Source: JAAYBG01 sp964411675 (GTDB lineage: Bacteria > Bacillota_I > Bacilli_A > ML615J-28 > CAG-698). Taken from it: a DNA stretch of 11,534 bases. The translations under genes were made by a program, and so were the position numbers. Shown here piece after piece: positions 5,755 to 11,534 of this stretch. The notes beneath the pieces were generated by a model, which did no database searches, was not told the origin of the DNA, and was given only the letters and a program-made list of their open reading frames with translations. Each line of letters opens with the position of its first letter. Within the stretch, counting starts at the first letter, position 1. The stretch covers positions 1 to 11,534 of the forward strand of contig CAYPLR010000039.1 of assembly GCA_964411675.1 (NCBI GenBank), given 5' to 3'.

Positions 5755-7923
5755 ATGAAACAAAAACTTAGTATACTAATCATTATTGCCTTCTTGGGTT
5801 TGCTTGTTGGTTGTCAAGAAAAGCAAGTTCAGATTCGCTTTGTTGATTGGGACAACACCATTATTTTAGAAGTAGAGTTATCGCAAGGAGAAACAATTGT
5901 GGCTCCCGAAATCCCTATTCGTGAAGGATATATCTTTACCGGATGGAGTGAAGACTTCACGATTGCTACTCAAGATCTTACTGTAGCAGCACAATATGAT
6001 GTTAGAGCATGGATCGTAACATTTCAAGGAATTAACCAAGAAATTTTAAAAAATGAACCAGTTAATCATAATATGAATGCAACAGCTCCTGAAGTTATCG
6101 CTCCATTAGGATATCATTTTACTGGCTGGGATAAGGATTATTCGCAAATTACTAGTGATATCATTGTAACAGCTCAATTTACAATCAACACTTACCTTGT
6201 TCGTTTTGTTGATGACCAAGGAGTATTATTGAAAGAAGAAACTGTTTCCTATCTTGGAGCAGCGACAGCACCTGAAGTAACTACTCCAATTGGATATCAT
6301 TTTACTAGTTGGGATAAAGACTATTCAAACATCAGTAGTGATATGACCATTACTGCTCAATTTGAGATGAATCAGTATCAAGTACGTTTTTTTGATGATC
6401 AAGGAACGTTACTAAAAGAAGAAACGGTACTTCATGATGCCAATGCAACAGCACCCATTGTATCCAATCGTGGAAATGAAAACTTTAGCCATTGGGACAA
6501 AGACTTTACTCATGTTCATGAAAACATGGATGTCATTGCTATTTTTATTGAAAAAGAATACAACATTTCCTTTTACGATGGATCTACTCGTTTATCACTG
6601 GGTATATCAACCTATCGACCTTCTGAAGAGATCGTTCTTCCTATACCTACCAAAACAGGCTATCAGTTTTCAGGATGGTTTTTATCGGAAATATCTTTAT
6701 ATGAAATTACTCAAATAGATCACACTTTTAAAGGTAATCTTACTTTCTATAGTCGATGGGTAAAAACAGATCAAAATCAATTCACAAGTCCCGCTCGGGG
6801 AGTAGAGTTTGTTAAGATCAATAAGAATCCTCATTCTAGTGGAAAAGGCTATGTCTATCAACCTCAATTTCCATCAAATGCAGTCTCAACATCCGTGGCT
6901 GACTATGATTGGGTAAGTTCTAATACTAAAATAGCCACGATTAGTATCTATTCATCGATATCCATTGTTTCAGCTGGATATGCAATGATTACAGCAACAT
7001 TAAAAGCAGATACTAGTGTAATTTATTATTGTATCATCCAAACTTCAGCGGATGGGATTGTGAAAGCTACTTTAGCGGAAGCAAATGCTCCTAATTATGT
7101 GGTTGCAAGTTTTCGTATGAGTGAAACAGAAACCATGGAGAAAATTGTTCAAAAAGGGGGATTTGTAATAGCCCCAACAGCACCTAATAAAGAAGGATAC
7201 ATTTTTACTGGATGGATTGGTGAAAACGGGGAAACTATTTATAACATTACTAAAAATACTACCTTTGTTCCTACTTACACAGAAGGTCAAAAATCTTATG
7301 CAGGAAAAACCATTAGTGTTTTAGGAGATAGTATCACTACGTATTTAGGGTATATTCCTAGTGGATTTGCCTATTTTTATCCTTATCCAACCGCTGATTT
7401 GGCAGATGTCAATCAAACATGGTGGATGCAATTTATTAATGCTTACGGAATGAAACTACTGGTTAACAATGCTTGGTCTGGAAGTGCAGTTGCAGGAAGC
7501 GCAAGTTCAGCCGCTCACACGATGGCAAGATTACAACATTTATATATTGGAGAAATCAAACCAGACGTCATTTTGATTTTCATGGGTGCCAATGATGCTC
7601 CAAGTCCTTACATTACTGTGAACCAATTTGATACTGCTTACGCAGAAATGATTCAAAATATTAAAACAAGTTCCCCTAATTCAGAAATTATTCTTTGTAC
7701 ACTACCATCAATTCCTTTGTATACAGAGACGGAACAAGTAGATTATAGTACAGTGATTCAAAAATATGCTACAGAAAATAATTTTACTCTCTTCGATTTT
7801 AGTACTGCTTTTTCTCGAACTAGTAGTAGTCAATATCTAGTTGATTCTGCCCATCCTAATAAAGCAGGAATGGATAAATTAGCAGAAGTAGCAATTAGAA
7901 ATTTTATGGAAGCAATTAAATAA
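5755..7923 (+). CDS. surface lipoprotein: InlB-type repeats, Big_2-like domain and SGNH esterase
   Basis: 722-residue cell-surface protein. Signal peptide with lipobox LVGC (Cys20 lipidated) anchors it to the membrane. Residues 24-336 are five Listeria-Bacteroides (InlB B) type repeats whose conserved Trp falls at 64, 125, 186, 247 and 308, exactly 61 apart; the fifth is the longer classic form ending LTFYSRW. Residues about 345-430 resemble a Big_2 Ig-like fold (DWVSSNTKIATIS, SAGYAMITATL). A sixth repeat (446-508) follows, with Trp487. The C-terminal SGNH/GDSL hydrolase (about 515-722) has all blocks: GDS (nucleophile Ser526), Gly576, GAND (oxyanion Asn613) and DSAH (Asp697, His700). It should be an active esterase or deacetylase held away from the membrane on a stalk; the substrate, perhaps an acetylated glycan, is inferred. 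AGGAG lies at 5741-5745. It follows a terminator, so it starts a new unit; I see no convincing promoter in the 115-base gap. Confidence 0.9.
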   Translation: MKQKLSILIIIAFLGLLVGCQEKQVQIRFVDWDNTIILEVELSQGETIVAPEIPIREGYIFTGWSEDFTIATQDLTVAAQYDVRAWIVTFQGINQEILKNEPVNHNMNATAPEVIAPLGYHFTGWDKDYSQITSDIIVTAQFTINTYLVRFVDDQGVLLKEETVSYLGAATAPEVTTPIGYHFTSWDKDYSNISSDMTITAQFEMNQYQVRFFDDQGTLLKEETVLHDANATAPIVSNRGNENFSHWDKDFTHVHENMDVIAIFIEKEYNISFYDGSTRLSLGISTYRPSEEIVLPIPTKTGYQFSGWFLSEISLYEITQIDHTFKGNLTFYSRWVKTDQNQFTSPARGVEFVKINKNPHSSGKGYVYQPQFPSNAVSTSVADYDWVSSNTKIATISIYSSISIVSAGYAMITATLKADTSVIYYCIIQTSADGIVKATLAEANAPNYVVASFRMSETETMEKIVQKGGFVIAPTAPNKEGYIFTGWIGENGETIYNITKNTTFVPTYTEGQKSYAGKTISVLGDSITTYLGYIPSGFAYFYPYPTADLADVNQTWWMQFINAYGMKLLVNNAWSGSAVAGSASSAAHTMARLQHLYIGEIKPDVILIFMGANDAPSPYITVNQFDTAYAEMIQNIKTSSPNSEIILCTLPSIPLYTETEQVDYSTVIQKYATENNFTLFDFSTAFSRTSSSQYLVDSAHPNKAGMDKLAEVAIRNFMEAIK
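5824..6762 (+). repeat. five tandem in-frame repeats, period 183 bp
   Basis: Encodes five consecutive 61-residue InlB-type units. At DNA level copies 2 and 3 share GGATATCATTTTACT (6109-6123 and 6292-6306, 183 bases apart). Copies 3 and 4 share closely similar stretches starting GATGA(C/T)CAAGGA (6211 and 6394, also 183 apart). Copies 1 and 5 are diverged. This indicates stepwise tandem duplication. Confidence 0.85.
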
Positions 7924-7937
7924 TAAGGTGATTAGAT

Positions 7938-8519
7938 ATGGAAAACTATTACAAAGAACTTCCGTTTGGATACAAAGAAATTAAGGTAATTGATGCCAAA
8001 AATAGAAAAACAATAGTACTATTCAATGTAGTGGCGATACTAATGATGGTGCTTGCTGCTTTTCCTTTTTTGTTATTGAAACCTGTAGAACTACCGATGA
8101 AAGTAACATTACCATTCTTATTAGTTTTGATGATTGGAATGGTTTCCTATATTATTTTACATGAATTGACTCATGGATTGGTGTATAAAATCTATACAAA
8201 ACAAAAATTAACTTTTGGCCTAACCTTATCCGTGGCATTTTGTGGAGTTCCAAATATCTATGTTAGTAAGAAGGTGGCATTACTATCTGTGCTTGCTCCC
8301 TTTGTCGTGTTTTCTATCCTATTAATTCCAATATTAATAGGAATCCCAGCAAATTCAATCTATTTAGCGCTAGTTTTCATCTTCGCCATCCATTTTAGTG
8401 GTTGCGTTGGTGATTTATATGTCACTTTTACTTTGGTGAAATTAAAAGGAAAAGTATTAATGAATGATATGGGACCAAAACAAACATTTTACCAATTAGA
8501 AGAAACGGATTATCGATAA
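7938..8519 (+). CDS. DUF3267-like membrane zinc metalloprotease
   Basis: 193-residue integral membrane protein with a zinc-binding HELTH motif (residues 75-79) inside or at the edge of a hydrophobic segment, as in the DUF3267 family of putative membrane zincins. Hydrophobic segments lie near 27-47, 56-77, 114-137 and 141-157. Asp159 in SGCVGDLY (154-161) is placed where such families have their third metal ligand. The charged tail (162-193) is cytoplasmic or peripheral. These proteins are thought to cleave membrane or membrane-near substrates, but I know of no established substrate. The start has AAGGTG seven bases upstream; it begins 14 bases after the esterase stop, so co-transcription is likely. 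Family assignment is fairly secure; protease activity is inferred from the motif. Confidence 0.75.
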   Translation: MENYYKELPFGYKEIKVIDAKNRKTIVLFNVVAILMMVLAAFPFLLLKPVELPMKVTLPFLLVLMIGMVSYIILHELTHGLVYKIYTKQKLTFGLTLSVAFCGVPNIYVSKKVALLSVLAPFVVFSILLIPILIGIPANSIYLALVFIFAIHFSGCVGDLYVTFTLVKLKGKVLMNDMGPKQTFYQLEETDYR

Positions 8520-8542
8520 ATTAGTTACGAAATCATCAAAAT

Positions 8543-8546
8543 GGGG
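8543..8546 (+). promoter_or_regulatory. ribosome-binding site that decides the next start
   Basis: GGGG at 8543-8546 lies nine bases before ATG 8556. The in-frame ATG at 8541 overlaps this site and has no purine-rich site upstream (AATCATCAAA precedes it), so 8556 is preferred. Confidence 0.55.
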
Positions 8547-8555
8547 CATAGGCAT

Positions 8556-9368
8556 ATGACAATAGAAAAATTAATAGAAAAGCAGCAGCAAGATGGTAGT
8601 TTTGGTATGTTTCATAGTATGAGTCAAGATAACTCAATTACGACTGAAAAAGCTTTACGACGATTTTTATTTCTTGATCTTGATAAAAAGATTCCTATTG
8701 TTCAAAAAACAATAGAATACTTGAAAAAGTGCTTATATCATGAAATTACAATTCCAGATAGAAGAGAAAAAGTGATTAACTGGGATGCTTTTGAAGAATT
8801 AATGTTTTCTGCTTGGTTAAATTTATTTAAAGTAGAAGATTGTACAGTTTATAAAGTTCAACTTGTTTGGAAAAAAGTAATCGAAGACTCTGTAATCGAT
8901 AATCAATTTAGTATGGAAGAATATAAAAAGCAATATCGATGTACTTTTGGTGTAAAGGGGCAAAGAGAGATTGATCCTTCTTCCTTTTATATGGCATCTT
9001 TATTAGTGAATCAATTATCGCCAAAAGCAAAACAAGCCTACTTTCACTATCTTATGGAACAAGGTATTTTCTATATCTATGGGAACCCTCTTACTGAAGT
9101 CCCCGTTTTATTTGATTCAAAAAACACAATATATTATTTAATAGCGATTAAGATAGTCTCTAGTTATGCTAGTAATAAAGAGGATTTAAAGTTTATCCTA
9201 GACTGGTTAGAGCAAAACAAATCTCTAGATGGGGATTGGCATATGACCAATTTGAAACCAGATGGCATTGTGTTTCCAATTAGTAATAATTGGAAGCATC
9301 ATCAAGATAAATTAAAAGACATTAATCAATTCATTGATAGTGTTTTCGTAAAACTAAAAATCAAATAG
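8556..9368 (+). CDS. uncharacterised protein with prenyltransferase/terpene-cyclase-like (alpha/alpha toroid) repeats
   Basis: 270 residues from the preferred start (275 from ATG 8541). No signal peptide and no membrane segment, so probably cytoplasmic. The N-terminus (about 8-60) has a QW-like unit: QQQDGSFG followed by a helix pair with TTEKALRRFLFL and IEYLKKCL, the pattern of squalene-cyclase and protein-prenyltransferase repeats. A second DGDW-containing unit (about 215-235) follows WLEQNKSL. The centre (about 64-90: IPDRREKVINWDAFEELMF) is the part I recall from unnamed Firmicute homologues. No DxDD or other terpene-cyclase catalytic motif is visible, so enzyme activity should not be assumed. 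It lies 36 bases after the DUF3267 gene and 11 before the AlkD-like gene, within a probable transcript. It is real by frame, ribosome-binding site and composition; function unknown. Confidence 0.7.
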   Translation: MTIEKLIEKQQQDGSFGMFHSMSQDNSITTEKALRRFLFLDLDKKIPIVQKTIEYLKKCLYHEITIPDRREKVINWDAFEELMFSAWLNLFKVEDCTVYKVQLVWKKVIEDSVIDNQFSMEEYKKQYRCTFGVKGQREIDPSSFYMASLLVNQLSPKAKQAYFHYLMEQGIFYIYGNPLTEVPVLFDSKNTIYYLIAIKIVSSYASNKEDLKFILDWLEQNKSLDGDWHMTNLKPDGIVFPISNNWKHHQDKLKDINQFIDSVFVKLKIK

Positions 9369-9379
9369 GAGGATAGAAT

Positions 9380-10090
9380 ATGGAATTAGTAAGAGCTTTG
9401 TGGGAAGAAAAGGATATCCCAGAGTTTCAAGAGTATTTGAAGACGTTTTGTAATTTTGATAAGATTGAATGGAGTAAAAATTTATTAAATACAGAGATGC
9501 CTGTTCTAGCAATGAAAACTCCAGATATTCGAAAAATTGCGAAGGAAATAGCCAAAGGAAACTATTTATCTTTTTTAGATTTAATGATTTGGGAGTATTT
9601 TGAAAATACGACCATTAATGGATCTTTAATTTGTATGATAGATGATTTTGATTTACACGTAAAGTATTTAAATATCTATAGTGCGAAAGCAGATAACTGG
9701 GCAACATGTGACCTATTATCCTTTCGAGTAAAAGGAAAAGAAGAACAATATTTTAATTTGGTATTAAATTACATTCAAAGTGAAAAACCATTTGTTCGAA
9801 GAATCGGGATGTCTATTTGTTTTAAGTTTGTTGAAAAAGAGGAGTATATTGAAAAAATATTTGATTTATTAGATCGTTTTACGAAAGAAGAGCATTACTA
9901 TGTGAATATGATGAATGCTTGGTTACTTTGTGAGTGTTTTATCAAACAAAGAGAAAAAACACTTTGCTATTTAGATCGTCATCATTTAAATAAATTTACT
10001 ATTAACAAAGGCATTCAAAAATGTCGAGAGAGTTTCCGCGTTAGCCTAGAAGATAAAGAAATGCTTTTAAAGTATAAAATCAAAAAGTAA
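9380..10090 (+). CDS. AlkD-like DNA alkylation repair protein
   Basis: 236 residues, the normal length for the DNA_alkylation (AlkD) family of HEAT-like-repeat glycosylases, which excise alkylated bases without base flipping. Trp107 and Asp111 (DNWATCD, 105-111) and Trp181 (NMMNAWLLCE) match by order and near-equal spacing the Trp109, Asp113 and Trp187 of B. cereus AlkD as I recall it. The C-terminal INKGIQKCRESFRVS (208-222) is also a family pattern. Some branches of this family lack glycosylase activity, so function should be stated as probable. AGGAGG (9368-9373) precedes the start, which is only 11 bases after the previous stop. Its TAA overlaps the next ATG by one base. Confidence 0.88.
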   Translation: MELVRALWEEKDIPEFQEYLKTFCNFDKIEWSKNLLNTEMPVLAMKTPDIRKIAKEIAKGNYLSFLDLMIWEYFENTTINGSLICMIDDFDLHVKYLNIYSAKADNWATCDLLSFRVKGKEEQYFNLVLNYIQSEKPFVRRIGMSICFKFVEKEEYIEKIFDLLDRFTKEEHYYVNMMNAWLLCECFIKQREKTLCYLDRHHLNKFTINKGIQKCRESFRVSLEDKEMLLKYKIKK

Positions 10091-10620
10091 TGAAAGAATT
10101 AGAGAAAAGCATGAATATAAAATTAGTGAAGTTATCCTATGAATACAAACAACACTTATTTGATATGATGGATGAGTGGCTTTCTTTAGAAAAACGCTTC
10201 TCGCCTTATATGATTAGACGAAATGATTACCATGACTTTGATTATTACTTAAGCCATCTTGAAATAAAAGAAGAAGAAAACGGCCGTGTCCCCGATTCAA
10301 CATTTTTTTGTTTAGATGTTGATCGCAATATTTTTGTTGGAGCAGTGAATATTAGACACTATTTGAATGAAAGTTTATTGTTTGATGGAGGGCATATCGG
10401 AGATGGAATTAGACCATCGGAAAGAAGAAAAGGATATGCCACTGCTATGATTGGCCTTGCACTTGAAGAATGTAAGAAATTAGGGATTTCAAAAGTACTG
10501 ATGGTTTGTGATAAAAATAATATTGGTTCATCAAAATCCATTATAAAAAATGGCGGTGTTTTAGAAAATGAAATAGAATCAAATGGTGTATTACAGCAAC
10601 GTTATTGGATTAACTTATAA
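10090..10620 (+). CDS. GNAT-family N-acetyltransferase
   Basis: 176-residue acetyl-CoA-dependent transferase. The GNAT core shows the acetyl-CoA loop RRKGYA (112-117) after the beta4 strand, the helix with ALEECKKLG (124-132), VLMVCDKNN (136-144) and the Asn/Ser-rich loop before IIKNGG (151-156). The acceptor is unknown; the layout resembles small predicted acetyltransferases (COG3981-like). The first ATG (10090) overlaps the AlkD-like stop (TAATG) and would be made by translational coupling, since no ribosome-binding site precedes it. An in-frame ATG at 10111 (MNIKLVKLS) has a weak AGAG upstream and matches better where I would expect family members to begin. The true start is undecided. Confidence 0.9.
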   Translation: MKELEKSMNIKLVKLSYEYKQHLFDMMDEWLSLEKRFSPYMIRRNDYHDFDYYLSHLEIKEEENGRVPDSTFFCLDVDRNIFVGAVNIRHYLNESLLFDGGHIGDGIRPSERRKGYATAMIGLALEECKKLGISKVLMVCDKNNIGSSKSIIKNGGVLENEIESNGVLQQRYWINL

Positions 10621-10671
10621 TTTCTAATTAATGATTTAATAAATCTATCAAGGTAAGGGAGATGAGAAATT

Positions 10672-11109
10672 ATGATTGATATCATTGCAAAATTACAAGG
10701 GAAAGATGAAAAACAAGCATGTGATTTTATGAAAGAAATAGGGTTGGCATCCAGTGAATCAAATGTATATTTTCATTTGTTTGATGATTTTTTAGGACTA
10801 TTATCAAGTAAAAATTCATTCGTGAGAACTCGGGGATTTATCCTTTGTTGCCAACAAGCAAAATGGGATGAAATAGGAAAAATAAATGAGAGTCTTCCTC
10901 AATTATTACCCATGCTTCATGATGAAAAACCAACAGTAGTAAGGCAGTGTTTAACAGCTTTGCGAGATATGATAGAGCATAGACCAGAACTTGGTCATCA
11001 AATTCAAGAAGAACTTAATAAAATTGACTTATCCAAATATAAAGATACCATGTCTCCCTTGATTGCAAAGGATATTGCTAGTCTTCAAAAAGCAATAGAA
11101 GGAAGATAA
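10672..11109 (+). CDS. small HEAT-repeat protein
   Basis: 145 residues, all helical by pattern, no membrane segment. Two HEAT-like helix pairs are visible: about 36-66 (DDFLGLLSSKNSFVRTRGFI) and about 75-106 (LPQLLPMLHDEKPTVVRQCL), each with the Val-Arg step typical of HEAT units; a conserved-looking tail follows (LSKYKDTMSPLIAKDI, 120-135). Homologues in Clostridia are, from memory, sometimes labelled SufBD protein, but I see nothing linking this to iron-sulfur assembly. It is probably a protein-binding scaffold. GGGAG (10657-10661) precedes the start. The 51-base gap before it has no hairpin. It sits one gene away from another HEAT-type protein (AlkD-like), which may be chance. Confidence 0.75.
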   Translation: MIDIIAKLQGKDEKQACDFMKEIGLASSESNVYFHLFDDFLGLLSSKNSFVRTRGFILCCQQAKWDEIGKINESLPQLLPMLHDEKPTVVRQCLTALRDMIEHRPELGHQIQEELNKIDLSKYKDTMSPLIAKDIASLQKAIEGR

Positions 11110-11113
11110 AACT

Positions 11114-11534
11114 ATGGAACCTAACGCTATGAAGAAAACAAGGATGATAAAAGATGGACTTTTAGTCACTTTGGGAAGTGTGATTGCTTATATATTATCT
11201 TTTGCTTTCTATTATTTACTATTCTTTCTTTTAAGGCGAATAGTGAATGAAGAAGGGTCTTATCCGTATGTATCAATTCTAAGAATTGGATATGGAATCC
11301 TATGGATTATCTTTGGAATATTGGTATTTCGATCTCGTTGGTTTGCTCCACTGAAAGCAAGTGTCATGACTGGGGCTCTCACCACCTTTTTTGTTACGAT
11401 TGGAATCAATTTGTACAAAACTCCTATGATAGCGTGGTTGATTATCGCATTTTTTACTGTTTTTGTGATAATTATTCTATATAAACTAAAAAAAGAATGG
11501 ATTTACTACTATTCTATTGGCCTTTCTATCATAG
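11114..11534 (+). CDS. polytopic membrane protein, 3' end beyond window
   Basis: An open frame of 140 codons runs from ATG 11114 to the end of the window with no stop, so the gene is cut by the boundary. It starts four bases after the HEAT-protein stop, with AAGGAAG (11098-11104) as ribosome-binding site. A second ATG at 11129 is possible but has a poorer site. Five hydrophobic segments fit membrane helices: about residues 15-40, 53-72, 82-101, 104-123 and 129 onward. Basic residues between them (RR 41-42, R73/R75, K124/K126-127) suggest cytoplasmic loops. No domain is recognised. The composition and spacing make it a real gene; function unknown. Confidence 0.75.
   Translation, partial: MEPNAMKKTRMIKDGLLVTLGSVIAYILSFAFYYLLFFLLRRIVNEEGSYPYVSILRIGYGILWIIFGILVFRSRWFAPLKASVMTGALTTFFVTIGINLYKTPMIAWLIIAFFTVFVIIILYKLKKEWIYYYSIGLSII

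Noticed and set aside
6434..6718. Alternative-frame open stretch inside the repeat lipoprotein
   Set aside because: The main frame carries clear repeats here; the shifted frame has no domain and no ribosome-binding site.
7072..7290. Antisense open frame in the sixth repeat of the lipoprotein
   Set aside because: It is a shadow of a well-supported coding frame.
11302..11484. Short closed frame near the window end
   Set aside because: It overlaps, in another frame, the longer membrane-protein frame 11114-11534, which has a ribosome-binding site and typical hydrophobic segments.

Overview
The window is AT-rich, every gene reads on the + strand, and gaps between genes are short. Ribosome-binding sites are of the AGGAG type. 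TGA is used once as a stop (5637-5639) and is followed at once by a strong terminator, and every Trp codon is TGG, so the standard bacterial code applies. Two lipoproteins with Gram-positive style signal peptides, tandem InlB/Listeria-Bacteroides type repeats and a clostridial-type MutY iron-sulfur loop point to a low-GC Firmicute or a close walled or wall-less relative (Erysipelotrichia, Haloplasma or Izemoplasma-like lineages). That placement is inference; no rRNA or tRNA gene is present to fix it.

Region 1 (1-579) is the 3' half of mutY, which encodes the adenine glycosylase of 8-oxoguanine repair, closed by a rho-independent terminator.

Region 2 (about 590-5688) is a complete ABC importer operon: promoter with an overlapping LacI-family-like operator, substrate-binding lipoprotein, an intercistronic hairpin, a fused two-domain permease of the FbpB (iron/phosphosugar) architecture, and an ATPase with a CysA/MalK/FbpC-type core. 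The operon ends at a near-perfect 15+15 terminator. The ATPase carries two large extra segments, one between Q-loop and signature motif and one inside the C-terminal regulatory region. The substrate cannot be read from the sequence; the operator hints at a sugar or sugar phosphate, while the permease architecture resembles ferric-iron systems.

Region 3 (5755-11534) is a run of seven co-directional genes with gaps from -1 to about 50 bases and no visible internal terminator, so it may be one transcript. It starts with a 722-residue surface lipoprotein made of five repeats of exactly 61 residues, a Big_2-like domain, a sixth repeat and a C-terminal SGNH esterase. It continues with a DUF3267 membrane metalloprotease-like protein, an uncharacterised alpha/alpha-toroid-like protein, an AlkD-like DNA alkylation repair protein, a GNAT acetyltransferase, a small HEAT-repeat protein and a polytopic membrane protein cut by the window end. 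The last five look like an assortment of small accessory or stress genes rather than one pathway.

No tRNA, rRNA, CRISPR array, insertion sequence or attachment site was seen, and no gap without a gene exceeds about 210 bases. Nothing here is clearly a new system. The most unusual items are the ATPase insertions, the repeat-stalk esterase and the uncharacterised toroid-like protein.
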